NCBI GenBank assembly: GCA_003248755.1 | Contig: QFQW01000012.1 | Coordinates: forward strand, 1-64,000 | DNA: 64,000 bases | Direction: 5' to 3' | Source: Chryseobacterium sp. | GTDB taxonomy: Bacteria > Bacteroidota > Bacteroidia > Flavobacteriales > Weeksellaceae | In this document: one piece after another, positions 40,897 to 49,434 of the stretch | Numbering within the stretch: the first letter of the stretch is position 1 | Layout of the letters: every line of letters begins with the position of its first letter | Position numbers and translations under genes: made by a program | The notes under the pieces: model-generated | Databases searched by the model: none | The model's input: the letters and a program-made list of their open reading frames with translations, nothing else | What the model was told of the DNA's origin: nothing

Positions 40897-42141
40897 ATGA
40901 CAAATAATGGTAAAATTGAGTTGATGGCGCCGGCTGGCGATTTTACATCAATGCAGGCGGCTTTGGACAATGGGGCAGATTCCATCTATTTTGGTGTAGA
41001 GCAACTGAATATGCGTGCAAGAGCATCAATGAATTTCACAATCGATGATTTACCAGAAATAAATAAGCGTTGCTCGGAAAAAGGAGTGAGAACTTATCTT
41101 ACACTCAATACGATTATATATGATCACGATTTATCTATTATAAAAATACTTCTGGATAAAGCAAAAGCTTCCAATATTACTGCTGTGATTGCGATGGATC
41201 AGGCCGTAATTTCATATGCGAGACAAATCGGGATGGAAGTCCATATCTCCACACAGATCAATATCACAAACATTGAAACGGTGAAATTCTATGCGCTTTT
41301 TGCCGATACAATGGTAATGAGTCGTGAATTAAGCATTAGCCAGATCAAAAAAATATGTGACCAGATCGTAAAAGATGACGTCAAAGGGCCTTCCGGAAAT
41401 TTGGTCGAAATCGAGATTTTTGGTCATGGTGCGCTTTGCATGGCTGTTTCTGGTAAATGTTATTTAAGTTTGCATTCGGCTAATTCTTCTGCAAATAGAG
41501 GGGCTTGCAAACAGAATTGCAGAAAAAAATATACGGTCATCGATCAGGAGACAGGTTTTGAAATAGAACTTGATAACGAATATATGATGTCTCCGAAAGA
41601 TCTTTGCACAATAGGTTTTCTTGATCAGATCATAGATGCAGGTGTAAAAGTTCTCAAGATCGAAGGAAGAGGACGCGCTCCCGAGTATATTGCAACTGTG
41701 GTTAAAGCTTATAGAGAGGCAATTGATGCTATTGCAGAAAATACTTTTTCTCAGGAAAAGGTATCAGAATGGATGACACAACTTGAAACTGTTTATAACA
41801 GAGGGTTTTGGAATGGCTATTATCTTGGTCAGGAATTAGGAGAATGGTCTGATAATTCAGGGTCCAGCGCGATTCAAAAAAAAGTTTACGTTGGGAAAGG
41901 ACGTCATTTCTATCCTAAGTCAAATATCGCAGAGTTCCTTATAGAGGCGTACGATTTGACAGTTGGTGATAAAATTCTGATTCAAGGCCCTACAACAGGT
42001 TCTCAGGAAATGGTTGTAGAAACGATGCGAGTTGATCAAAAACCAGAGGCGGAAAAAGCATCAAAATCTGATGTGATTACTTTCGAGACCAACTTCAGAG
42101 TTCGTCCTTCTGACAGATTGTATAAAATAGTTCAAGCTTGA
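40897..42141 (+). CDS. trhP: U32-family tRNA hydroxylation protein, TrhP-like
   Basis: A 414-residue peptidase-U32 family protein of the TrhP (YegQ) type, which in E. coli makes 5-hydroxyuridine at tRNA U34 in a prephenate- and Fe-S-dependent way. The U32 signature is in EIFGHGALCMAVSGKC (about residues 172-187). Cysteines that may hold an Fe-S cluster follow in GACKQNC. The C-terminal domain (about 327-414) carries KSNIAEFLIE, GDKILIQGPTTG and FRVRPSDRLYK and matches the tail of the TrhO protein before it. A ferredoxin gene follows after 31 nt. Naming it TrhP rather than another U32 member rests on the neighbour and overall likeness. Confidence 0.85.
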   Translation: MTNNGKIELMAPAGDFTSMQAALDNGADSIYFGVEQLNMRARASMNFTIDDLPEINKRCSEKGVRTYLTLNTIIYDHDLSIIKILLDKAKASNITAVIAMDQAVISYARQIGMEVHISTQINITNIETVKFYALFADTMVMSRELSISQIKKICDQIVKDDVKGPSGNLVEIEIFGHGALCMAVSGKCYLSLHSANSSANRGACKQNCRKKYTVIDQETGFEIELDNEYMMSPKDLCTIGFLDQIIDAGVKVLKIEGRGRAPEYIATVVKAYREAIDAIAENTFSQEKVSEWMTQLETVYNRGFWNGYYLGQELGEWSDNSGSSAIQKKVYVGKGRHFYPKSNIAEFLIEAYDLTVGDKILIQGPTTGSQEMVVETMRVDQKPEAEKASKSDVITFETNFRVRPSDRLYKIVQA

Positions 42142-42172
42142 TAGAGATTTTTGTCTTTGATTGTTAATAGAA

Positions 42173-42403
42173 ATGGTAATTGTAACACTTCAGCGGGATA
42201 AATGTATCGGTTGTAACTATTGCGCAGAGTTTGCGCCGGAATTTTTTAGAATGTCTAAAAGGGATGGCAAGTCCGTATTGTTAAAATCCGTTGATAAAAA
42301 AGGGTTCTATACAATTAAAACACCGCAGCATGATTCTTTTGAACCATGCGATAGAGCTTCTAAAGCATGTCCTGTAAATATCATTTCAGTTAAAGAAATT
42401 TAA
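42173..42403 (+). CDS. Small 4Fe-4S ferredoxin
   Basis: A 76-residue ferredoxin. The cluster ligands are in CIGCNYC near residue 11 and in CDRASKACP near the end, the pattern of a single [4Fe-4S] cluster with one spare cysteine. ATG at 42173 was chosen over an in-frame TTG at 42161. It sits between the U32 gene and the 5-FTHF cyclo-ligase gene, the latter only one base downstream. In this setting it could pass electrons to, or support the cluster of, the tRNA hydroxylation enzymes; this is inference from position. Confidence 0.88.
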   Translation: MVIVTLQRDKCIGCNYCAEFAPEFFRMSKRDGKSVLLKSVDKKGFYTIKTPQHDSFEPCDRASKACPVNIISVKEI

Positions 42404-42404
42404 A

Positions 42405-42986
42405 ATGAATCTTAGCCTTACAAAAAGAGAGCTTCGAGCAATATATAGAGCAAAAAGAATGGTCTTATCACAAGATGAGGTTGATTTTTTGTCTGAAAAA
42501 ATCTTCAAAAAATTCATTTTACAATTTAATATTGCTGAAAATCAAAAAGTTAATATATTTTTGCCCATTAAAAAATATAATGAGATAAATACCCGGATAT
42601 TTATAGATTATTTTTTTGATAATAAAATAAGAGTTTTTGTGCCGAAAATTCGAAGTGAAAAAATGATTTCAGTAGAGATTTTTCCTGATTCTGAATTTAA
42701 AACTAATAGTTGGGGAATTAAAGAGCCAGTTTCAAATTATGATTCAAATGTAGAATTAGACTATGTTTTGACGCCTTTGTTATATTGTGATAGATTTGGA
42801 AATAGAGTGGGATATGGAAAAGGCTTTTATGATTCTTTCTTTTCTGGTAATTATAAAATTCATAATAAAGTTGGTTTAAATTTCTTCTCTCCTAAAGAAG
42901 ATATTTCTGATATTTTTGACAAAGATGTCGCTTTGGATGGATTAATTACCCCTTATGAATATTTAGATTTTAATTTAAATTATTGA
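42405..42986 (+). CDS. 5-formyltetrahydrofolate cyclo-ligase
   Basis: This enzyme converts 5-formyl-THF to 5,10-methenyl-THF using ATP. The 193-residue protein has the N-terminal SLTKRELRAIYRAKR substrate loop and the signature DRFGNRVGYGKGFYDSFF (about residues 128-145), which binds the nucleotide phosphate. It starts one base after the ferredoxin stop, so it is translationally coupled. The coding sequence is more AT-rich than its neighbours. Folate salvage has no known direct link to U34 hydroxylation, although tRNA modification by GTP- or folate-dependent enzymes occurs elsewhere. Confidence 0.92.
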   Translation: MNLSLTKRELRAIYRAKRMVLSQDEVDFLSEKIFKKFILQFNIAENQKVNIFLPIKKYNEINTRIFIDYFFDNKIRVFVPKIRSEKMISVEIFPDSEFKTNSWGIKEPVSNYDSNVELDYVLTPLLYCDRFGNRVGYGKGFYDSFFSGNYKIHNKVGLNFFSPKEDISDIFDKDVALDGLITPYEYLDFNLNY

Positions 42987-43040
42987 AAATCAATATTGTT
43001 TATTTGTAAAAATGTTTACAATGAGATTACAAAGTATTTG

Positions 43041-43072
43041 TTGGTGATTTTTGTCAATCCGTTCTACCTTTG
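43041..43072 (+). promoter_or_regulatory. Promoter of lipoprotein gene A
   Basis: TTG (43041-43043), 21 nt, TACCTTTG (43065-43072), then a 64-nt leader before the ATG. Confidence 0.6.
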
Positions 43073-43136
43073 TCTTGTAATTATAAGACGATAATTCACA
43101 AACAATAATATTAATAATAATTTAAATTTTAGAAAA

Positions 43137-43373
43137 ATGAAAAAGTCATTATTTGTAGCTGCTATCGCTGCTATCGCTCTTGTAGCTTGTAAAAAAACTG
43201 AAACTCCTGAAGCTGCTGCTACTGATTCTGTAGAAGCTACTGCTGATTCTGCTGTTGCTGCTATTGATTCTACTGCGACTGCTGCGGTTGATTCTGTAAA
43301 AGCTACTGCTGATTCTGCTAAAGCTGAAGTAAAAGCTGACGAGAAAGCTGCTAAAGCTGAAGTTAAAAAATAA
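43137..43373 (+). CDS. Small Ala/Lys/Ser/Asp-rich lipoprotein A
   Basis: A 78-residue lipoprotein: signal MKKSLFVAAIAAIALVAC with lipid Cys18, then a repetitive low-complexity tail built from A, T, D, S, E, V and K (for example ATADSAVAAIDSTATAAVDS, then EVKADEKAAKAEVKK). It resembles small, abundant bacteroidotal lipoproteins, reminiscent of Braun-type helices, with no catalytic features. A near-identical signal sequence and 5' leader recur in lipoprotein B at 45252, so the two are paralogues. Promoter and terminator are present, so it is monocistronic. Function unknown; a structural envelope role is a guess. Confidence 0.82.
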   Translation: MKKSLFVAAIAAIALVACKKTETPEAAATDSVEATADSAVAAIDSTATAAVDSVKATADSAKAEVKADEKAAKAEVKK

Positions 43374-43392
43374 TTAAGCTTCAAGCTGAAAA

Positions 43393-43430
43393 ATAAATAA
43401 AGCCGCTAGTAATAGCGGCTTTATTTATTT
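43393..43430. terminator. Bidirectional terminator after lipoprotein A
   Basis: ataaagccgcta (43397-43408) pairs with tagcggctttat (43413-43424) around a 4-nt loop and is flanked by A/T-runs. The opposing lipoprotein gene ends at 43425, within the right arm. Confidence 0.85.
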
Positions 43431-44006
43431 TGATACAGTGTCAGAACCCTTTTTGTAAAAACTGACAAAGTAGAATTTGAATTCTTTTTTGAATTGTACT
43501 GGAGAAGCTTTCAGTATATATTGTGCTTTCCTGTTCACGGTTGTAATGTAAGTTCTTTTGTTATCATAGTAATCAACATCGAATGTTGCAAAGTCAAGTG
43601 TGTCTTGCTCTTTGATTTCTTTTGAAGTTGTTAACTTGTTGACTTTTGCGTATCTAACTTTTAGGCTATCCATCTCTTTCAATAGAGGTTTCAAATTGTT
43701 AGAATCTTTTGAAAGAAAATGAGACTGCATTTGTGTATAGATTACAGAATCTATTTCAGTATCTTTATTTCCTGATGTGTAAAGTGTTGATAAGTCCAGT
43801 AGATCCTGAACTTTCTGCGAAGTAATCATATTAGTTGCCTGTAAACTATCTAGTTTTGTTTTGGTATAACTTACATTATTGTTGGCATTTCTAATTGTTT
43901 CCAAAGAATTTTCCTCACCGTCATATTTTTTGTTACAAGATATAATTCCAATGATTATTAGTGTCGGAATTATTATGAATTGATATAATTTATTTTGATT
44001 TTTCAT
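43425..44006 (-). CDS. Hypothetical lipoprotein
   Basis: A 193-residue lipoprotein with a signal ending IIGIISC (lipid Cys about 24). The mature region is helical with coiled-coil character around residues 40-130 (NNNVSYTKTKLDSLQATNM, KDSNNLKPLLKEMDSLKVRY) and ends in beta-rich sequence. I do not recognise a family. Its start overlaps the end of the membrane protein gene at 43990 by 17 nt, so the two are co-transcribed and probably act together at the membrane. Stop codon and terminator are shared with lipoprotein A's region. Confidence 0.7.
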   Translation of the reverse strand: MKNQNKLYQFIIIPTLIIIGIISCNKKYDGEENSLETIRNANNNVSYTKTKLDSLQATNMITSQKVQDLLDLSTLYTSGNKDTEIDSVIYTQMQSHFLSKDSNNLKPLLKEMDSLKVRYAKVNKLTTSKEIKEQDTLDFATFDVDYYDNKRTYITTVNRKAQYILKASPVQFKKEFKFYFVSFYKKGSDTVSK

Positions 44007-45087
44007 CGTCTGTAATTTTAAATCTTATCATTACTATTTTCCCGTTTTTCATCTGAGAATCGATTACTTCCAGGTTTTCCAGTGATGTTGTAGGAAGGGT
44101 AACCAGCGAGATGTATTTTTGTTTATCCATTGTTTCAATTCCGTAGATATCACTGTCTACAACCTGATAAATCAATGCGTTGTCACTTATAAGTTTGTTG
44201 AGCTCGTTTGTTTTTTTCTTGAAATCTGTAATTGATTTTGAATAGTAATAAAGCTGAATGGCATAGTCATTTGGTTTCAACTCTATATTTTCTGATTCCG
44301 GTGCGGTGGTCAAATCCCTGCTGACTGTATCGGTTCTGTAGAAAGGAGAAGATATTATCATCTTAAGCTTCTTACTTTTTGTTTCGTAAACAAAAGGAGA
44401 GTTGGGTTTAACTTTTTGTAGAATAGGAGATTCATTCTCTCTTATAATTTTGATATCCAGTTCTGCTTTGATAGAGGAGTTTCTGTCAGCATCTATGAAT
44501 GTATAAGTGTATTTTTTATAAAAAATATTATCATAAAAAACAAGAACTAGAACAATTGCAAACAAGAAAGCTGACATTCCTAGCCAAAGGTACCTTTTTA
44601 TAAAGTTTTGATTATTATTTTCAAAATTGATATTTTGATTAATTTCATCAAAGGCTTGATTATCTACAGAAACAAGAGGTTTTGCTGTTTTTTCCGGAAC
44701 ATTGTTTTCTTCAATTTTTATCATGTCAGAAACCAGTACTTCTGTTTCATTAATGACTTTAGGTTCGGCTGGTGTAGTTTGTTCAACGGCGGCTAAAGGA
44801 TTTTTCTTTTTAAATTCAGACCAAGAATTGTAGCCTGAATAGACAGCTAATATATTTAGCATATCAATTCGGGGGATTTTTTCCTGAGAATTGTTTTTGA
44901 AATAAGTATAAAAAGTTTTTTCGCTTATGTTTCCTTTGGCCTTCTGACGGAGGTCTTCCTGAAAATAAATAATGTCAATACCTTTCCATTTGGAAATGTC
45001 ATCATAAGACGGGGAATGTGTTTCAAGATATCTTTCCTGAACCGCTTTTTTTAAGGATTGAAAATATAAAAATTCTATATCTGTCAA
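43990..45087 (-). CDS. Membrane-anchored protein with N-terminal HTH-like domain
   Basis: A 365-residue single-pass protein of unknown function. The N-terminal cytosolic part (residues 1-95) includes LRQKAKGNISEKTFYTYFKN and LNILAVYSGYNSWSEFKKK, which resembles a small helix-turn-helix-like fold seen in other flavobacterial proteins. One membrane helix lies at about 171-189 (LWLGMSAFLFAIVLVLVFYDN). The rest (about 195-365) is a beta-rich extracytoplasmic domain. The layout suggests a transmembrane sensor or regulator, but this is inference. It heads a two-gene transcript with the lipoprotein at 43425-44006 and has a full consensus promoter at 45147-45176. Confidence 0.7.
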   Translation of the reverse strand: MTDIEFLYFQSLKKAVQERYLETHSPSYDDISKWKGIDIIYFQEDLRQKAKGNISEKTFYTYFKNNSQEKIPRIDMLNILAVYSGYNSWSEFKKKNPLAAVEQTTPAEPKVINETEVLVSDMIKIEENNVPEKTAKPLVSVDNQAFDEINQNINFENNNQNFIKRYLWLGMSAFLFAIVLVLVFYDNIFYKKYTYTFIDADRNSSIKAELDIKIIRENESPILQKVKPNSPFVYETKSKKLKMIISSPFYRTDTVSRDLTTAPESENIELKPNDYAIQLYYYSKSITDFKKKTNELNKLISDNALIYQVVDSDIYGIETMDKQKYISLVTLPTTSLENLEVIDSQMKNGKIVMIRFKITDDEKSK

Positions 45088-45146
45088 AATTGTTTATTTC
45101 TTAATTTGTTGATTTTCAGTTATGTTATTTTGTAAATCGTGTTTTA

Positions 45147-45176
45147 CAAATATATTACAATTAATTTTCAAAACAA
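45147..45176 (-). promoter_or_regulatory. Promoter of the membrane regulator-like gene
   Basis: On the minus strand TATATTTG (45147-45154) follows TTG (45174-45176) with a 19-nt spacer, 59 nt before the start codon. Confidence 0.7.
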
Positions 45177-45192
45177 AAATATTTTATAGATA

Positions 45193-45200
45193 TAATTTTG
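45193..45200 (+). promoter_or_regulatory. Putative -7 box of lipoprotein gene B
   Basis: TAATTTTG lies 51 nt before the ATG at 45252; a good -33 TTG is missing. It lies outside the divergent promoter on the other strand. Confidence 0.45.
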
Positions 45201-45251
45201 TCCCGTTCAAATAAGGACAATCTATTAACTAACAATTTAAATTTTATTATT

Positions 45252-45461
45252 ATGAAAAAGTCATTATTCGTAGCTGCTATCGCTGCTGTAGCTCTTGTAG
45301 CTTGTAAAAAAACTGAAACTACTGATACTGCTGCTGCTGATTCTGCTAAAGTTGATTCTGCTGCTGCAACTATCGACTCTGCTGCTGCTAAGGTAGATTC
45401 AGCTGCTGCTAAAGTTGATTCAGCTGCTGCTAAAGTTGATTCAGCTGCTGCTAAAAAATAA
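45252..45461 (+). CDS. Small Ala/Lys/Asp/Ser-rich lipoprotein B
   Basis: A 69-residue paralogue of lipoprotein A. The signal (MKKSLFVAAIAAVALVAC, lipid Cys18) is nearly identical down to the nucleotide level, and the sequence just before the ATG is also shared. The mature part is four 7-residue units, mostly AAAKVDS, encoded by a 21-bp tandem repeat. ATG at 45252 was chosen because the upstream frame from 45198 adds no signal-like sequence and would begin before the conserved leader. It is probably an abundant envelope protein; no function can be assigned. Confidence 0.8.
   Translation: MKKSLFVAAIAAVALVACKKTETTDTAAADSAKVDSAAATIDSAAAKVDSAAAKVDSAAAKVDSAAAKK
45360..45443 (+). repeat. In-frame 21-bp repeat inside lipoprotein B
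   Basis: Units start at 45360, 45381, 45402 and 45423. The last two are identical (gctgctgctaaagttgattc then a). Each encodes AAAKVDS or a near variant, so unit gain or loss would lengthen or shorten the protein without a frameshift. Confidence 0.9.
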
Positions 45462-45482
45462 TCTTAACCAAGTTAAGAAATT

Positions 45483-45512
45483 AAGCCACTTCTTAAGGAG
45501 TGGCTTTTTTTA
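45483..45512. terminator. Terminator after lipoprotein B
   Basis: aagccact (45483-45490) pairs with agtggctt (45499-45506), followed by a T-run. It also stands before the end of the opposing C25 pseudogene. Confidence 0.78.
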
Positions 45513-45536
45513 TTATGTACTATTAAGTTATAAATC

Positions 45537-47769
45537 TTATTTTATTATAATGATTTTTTCAGAATAAACTTTGTTATCAATTTCATATTTCAATAGATAG
45601 TTTCCTTTTGGATATTCTGAAACATTAATCTGTAGTTTTTTGTCTGATGCATTACTACTAATTGCCTGCAACAATTTCCCTGTTAAATCATAAAATAAAA
45701 CTTGATTTGGTTTCATATTTTCCCAAGTTAGATTCACAATGTCTTTTGAAGGAACTGGATAAATACTAATTCCATTTTTCTTGAAAGTTGCTACACCTAA
45801 TGTTTTAACTTCAACTGTCGATTGATATGGTATAAAGTTTTGTTTGGTAGCTGTTATCTTTAAAGCTTCTCCATCAGCAATTCCATTCAGATCAAATATA
45901 ACATTTCCATTTTTACTATGAGCAGTTCCAATAATATTTCCATTTTTAGTAAGAGAAACAACCGCATCAGATTCTTCACAAAGAATGGTGAGCTTCTGCG
46001 AAGCCGGGTCAATCTGGTTTGGATGCTGCAATTCTAAATTCTTCGTTGTATCATTTCTGAAAACAACAGATGGATCACCAAACAGAACCCAAGTCTGCAT
46101 TACTTCAATAGCAGTATCAGAATTATTATAGCTATCCAACATTCCTATTTGCGAGTTGTAAAACAATCCTCCAATGGTTTCTTTTTTATTATTTTCATAG
46201 ACTTCTGTAAGGATATTCGTCATCTCATCCTGTGTTTCCATCGGTTCTGCCCAAGCCATTAGAATTGTAGAAGCCGCTGTAGCAATAGAACCAGCAGGAG
46301 AATTGTTATAACTTACCGACATCAAATCCTCTGCAAGACAAGTTTTCCCAACAAATGTTCCATTATTACATGCTACGGAAACTACAAAAGGATACATTCC
46401 ATTGTTCTTCAATTGCTTTACATAATTTGAAGTATAGTTCCCTGTTACCATCAGATTCAAGTCACCGTGCCCTGTATAATTGAAAATCCAGTTCCCGCAT
46501 TCATTGCATTATTGATCATTGTTGGCGTTGGTTCACCTGTTGCATCTTCTCCACCTTGTGAACCTTGATAAAACTCGTAAACAGTTTGATAACCATAATC
46601 TTTCAATTGAGTTCTGATCTTTCTGAGATGCACATAATCTGCTTCTCCATCGTTTCCATATCCATTTCCTTCATTAGAACCAATCCCGATTGCATTCTTC
46701 ATCCAATCTCCGGCAAGAGGATTTTTCTCATACTCCAGAATTCGATCTGTCATAGTTTTGATTCCAACACTATTTCCCGATAATCTTCCTACAAAAGCTT
46801 CCGGATAATAATCATTGGTCAATTGTCCGTAATATGAGTCGCTCCAATGCTGTTCTCCACCATAATAACCATAAGTATGAGAAGGAATATCTCCGGAATC
46901 TCCCACTAAAAGGATATAAACCAAATTAGGATTCGATTGATAAAAATTGGTGATATAATTTTTGATGGCTGTATCAGTAGTTCCTGTCGTAGTCGTATTT
47001 ACAACTGTTGTTTTGATGCCTTTTTCTCTCTTCCAATTTACTAAAGAATTTAATTGATTTTCAAAGATGGTGCTGTAATAATCAACAAATCTCCCTCTTC
47101 TTTTGCTGGAGTATATTTGTCTGAGGTTAAATGATTAAGATAATGCTTGGAATAAATATCATTAAAGAAAGTATTATCTGTTTTCTTAGAAACAATTTCA
47201 TTCATTCCTTTTTTGTCATTCAAAATAACTTCTACTCTTAGATTTTTATATACTCTAAGTTTGTGCTGAACAGGATTATATTGATAAGGGTAAAGTGAAA
47301 ACGTAACGCCTCTTGTATTTCTAAGAATGTGAGGATTTCCAAACTGGGCTAATTTTCCAGGAAAGAAATCATCTTTCTTATAAATCTCTCCAAAGACATA
47401 TGGAATCGTTTCTGGGTTAATATTCCTTTTTAAATTTCCTTTGGAAGGAACAATATCAATATTTTCGATGTCTTCGTAGCTGTCATATACTATTTTGTAA
47501 TCGAAGTTTCCTCGTTCCGGAAGCTGAATGGATTTGGAGAAATAAGGCATCGCAGGATTTCCTGCTTCTGACATCAGAACCGAATATTGTCTGGAAAAAG
47601 TATGGTAATTTTTACCATTGATATTTTTCTCCGTTTTCTCAAAATGATTGAGTTCAAAATCAACAGTAATAGTTTGGTTATCAGAATTTATTAATTTAAA
47701 ATCTTGTGCAAACGATTTACCAGAAAGAAAAATTAATATTAAAGAGGAAAAGAGTATATTTTTTCTCAT
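45537..47769 (-). pseudogene. Gingipain-type C25 peptidase, broken by two frameshifts
   Basis: Read 5' to 3' on the minus strand, three frames form one T9SS-exported cysteine protease. First frame (47769-47050): signal peptide MRKNILFSSLILIFLSGKSFAQ and a C25 propeptide. Second frame (from about 47070 to 46457): STIFENQLNSLVNWKREKG, LVGDSGDIPSHTYG and ILEYEKNP. Third frame (from about 46490 to 45537): the catalytic His in NYTGHGD, Cys in VACNNGTF, and a C-terminal sorting domain (ISIYPVPSKDIVN to KIIIIK). Each junction fits a single-base deletion, one near 47065-47075 and one near 46490-46495. The joined product would be about 745 residues, with the catalytic residues and sorting domain present. 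It is either a recent pseudogene or sequencing error. Confidence 0.85.
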
Positions 47770-47846
47770 AGGCTTTTACTTTTTTATCAAATATATAAAT
47801 TATAACCTAATTCAGTTTATATATTTCAATAAAAAGTAAAATTTAG

Positions 47847-48479
47847 CTACATTTCATCATTCTGATCATAACCATAAAATTTGGGGATTTGCCAATGATA
47901 CTTTACAGCTAAAGTCCTGATTGTAACAATCAAGAGAATCGTAAAAATTTGAATCAGTCCGTAAGAGAGAATAGAATATTTTGATAGTAGCAAAAATATT
48001 CCACCTCCGATAATACAAGCGGTTGCATAAATTTCTTTTCGGAAAACCAACGGAATTCTATTCAATAAAATGTCTCGGATAATTCCTCCAAAACAACCGG
48101 TTATAGTTCCCAAAGTCAAGCATATTAATGGATGAAGACCTTCATTCAATCCTTTTTGGATTCCAATAATGGTGAATAATCCCAGTCCAAAACTATCAAA
48201 AATAAATAATGTCACTTTGAAGTTCTTCTCGATGGATTTGAAAACCATAGAAAATACGCAAGTGAAGAATATCAATGAACAAGTCAACATATCGGTCATC
48301 CAGAAAACAGGAACGTCCAAAAGCAAATCTCTTACGGTTCCGCCTCCAACAGAAGTCACAAAAGCAATAATCAAAACACCGAAGGGGTCAAGACGCTTCT
48401 GCATTGCCGCAAAACTTCCCGACATTGCAAAAGAAATGGTTCCTAAAACCTCGATGATAAAATTGAATTGTTCGTGCAC
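47847..48479 (-). CDS. TRIC-family cation channel protein
   Basis: A 210-residue integral membrane protein of the UPF0126/TRIC family (YicG-like), with seven hydrophobic segments and the two internal repeats typical of the family: GSFAAMQKRLDPFGVLIIAFVTSVGGGTVRDLLL and the later GTITGCFGGIIRDILLNRIP. The paired GGGTVRD and GGIIRD glycine/arginine motifs are the hallmark. Prokaryotic TRIC proteins are trimeric potassium/sodium channels. The start is a GTG at 48479. It is single-gene, with simple-repeat DNA upstream. Confidence 0.92.
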   Translation of the reverse strand: MHEQFNFIIEVLGTISFAMSGSFAAMQKRLDPFGVLIIAFVTSVGGGTVRDLLLDVPVFWMTDMLTCSLIFFTCVFSMVFKSIEKNFKVTLFIFDSFGLGLFTIIGIQKGLNEGLHPLICLTLGTITGCFGGIIRDILLNRIPLVFRKEIYATACIIGGGIFLLLSKYSILSYGLIQIFTILLIVTIRTLAVKYHWQIPKFYGYDQNDEM

Positions 48480-48583
48480 GTTTTTATGATTGACTGTTGA
48501 TAAATGATAATTGATAAAATCTAAATATAATAATTAATCATTCATCTATTATAATTAATCATTCATCTATTATAATTTATCAT

Positions 48584-49348
48584 TTATATTCCTAGTTCTA
48601 CAAGAACAGGACAATGGTCAGAATGCTTGACTTCTGCTAAGATGACAGCTCTTGTTAACTTATCTTTCAATGGTTCGGAAACAAAATTGTAGTCCAAACG
48701 CCAGCCTTTGTTTCTTGCTCTGGAACCTGCTCTGTAACTCCACCAAGAATATTGGTCCGGTTGGTCATTGAAATATCTGAAACTATCAGTCAAACTATTT
48801 TCATTCATAAAGTTGGTCATCCATTCCCGTTCCATTGGGAGAAATCCTGAAGTGTTTGCCAAGCCAATTGGATTATGAATATCGATTGCTTCGTGACAGA
48901 TGTTGAAATCTCCGCTGATAATTAGATTCGGGATGGTTTTTCTGAGTTCTTTGATATAAGCCAGAAAATCGAAACAGAATTGCATTTTAAAATCCAATCT
49001 CTCAATATTGGAAGCCGACGGAACATAAACCGAGATTACAGAAAACCCGTCGAAATCTGCGCGGATAACTCTTCCTTCGTTATCATAACTTTCAATTCCA
49101 CAACCGTATTCTATGTGGTTCGGTTTTACTTTTGAAGCAATCCCTACACCGCTGTAACCTTTCCTAACTGCAGAATGCCAGTAACTATGATAGCCTAATT
49201 TTTCAAAACTATCAATGTCAATCTGGTCATTTCCCGCCTTACTTTCCTGAATACAAATTACATCCGGATTTGCAACATTGAGCCAGCCTAAAAAGTCTTT
49301 TGTAAATGCGGCTCGGATTCCGTTGACGTTGTAGGAAATGATTTTCAT
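48584..49348 (-). CDS. xth: Exodeoxyribonuclease III
   Basis: ExoIII/AP endonuclease of the EEP fold, acting in base-excision repair. The 254-residue length is normal. It opens MKIISYNVNGIRAAF, with the metal-binding Glu in ICIQESKA (about residue 34), the Asp/Asn motif in ISGDFNICHEAIDIHNP, and the catalytic SDHCPVLVEL at the end. All core residues are present. It is monocistronic; the spacer downstream is repeat-like, and the one upstream (49349-49713) holds palindromes. Confidence 0.95.
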   Translation of the reverse strand: MKIISYNVNGIRAAFTKDFLGWLNVANPDVICIQESKAGNDQIDIDSFEKLGYHSYWHSAVRKGYSGVGIASKVKPNHIEYGCGIESYDNEGRVIRADFDGFSVISVYVPSASNIERLDFKMQFCFDFLAYIKELRKTIPNLIISGDFNICHEAIDIHNPIGLANTSGFLPMEREWMTNFMNENSLTDSFRYFNDQPDQYSWWSYRAGSRARNKGWRLDYNFVSEPLKDKLTRAVILAEVKHSDHCPVLVELGI

Positions 49349-49434
49349 TTTATTATAATTGATAAATGATAGTTGATAAATGAGTTTTCAAAGTTCGGGA
49401 TTTTGATTTGAATTTTAAAAAGAAATGTCGGATT

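Noticed and set aside
43064..43384. A 106-codon frame opposite lipoprotein A
   Set aside because: It mirrors the Ala/Ser codon bias of the true gene and covers its promoter.
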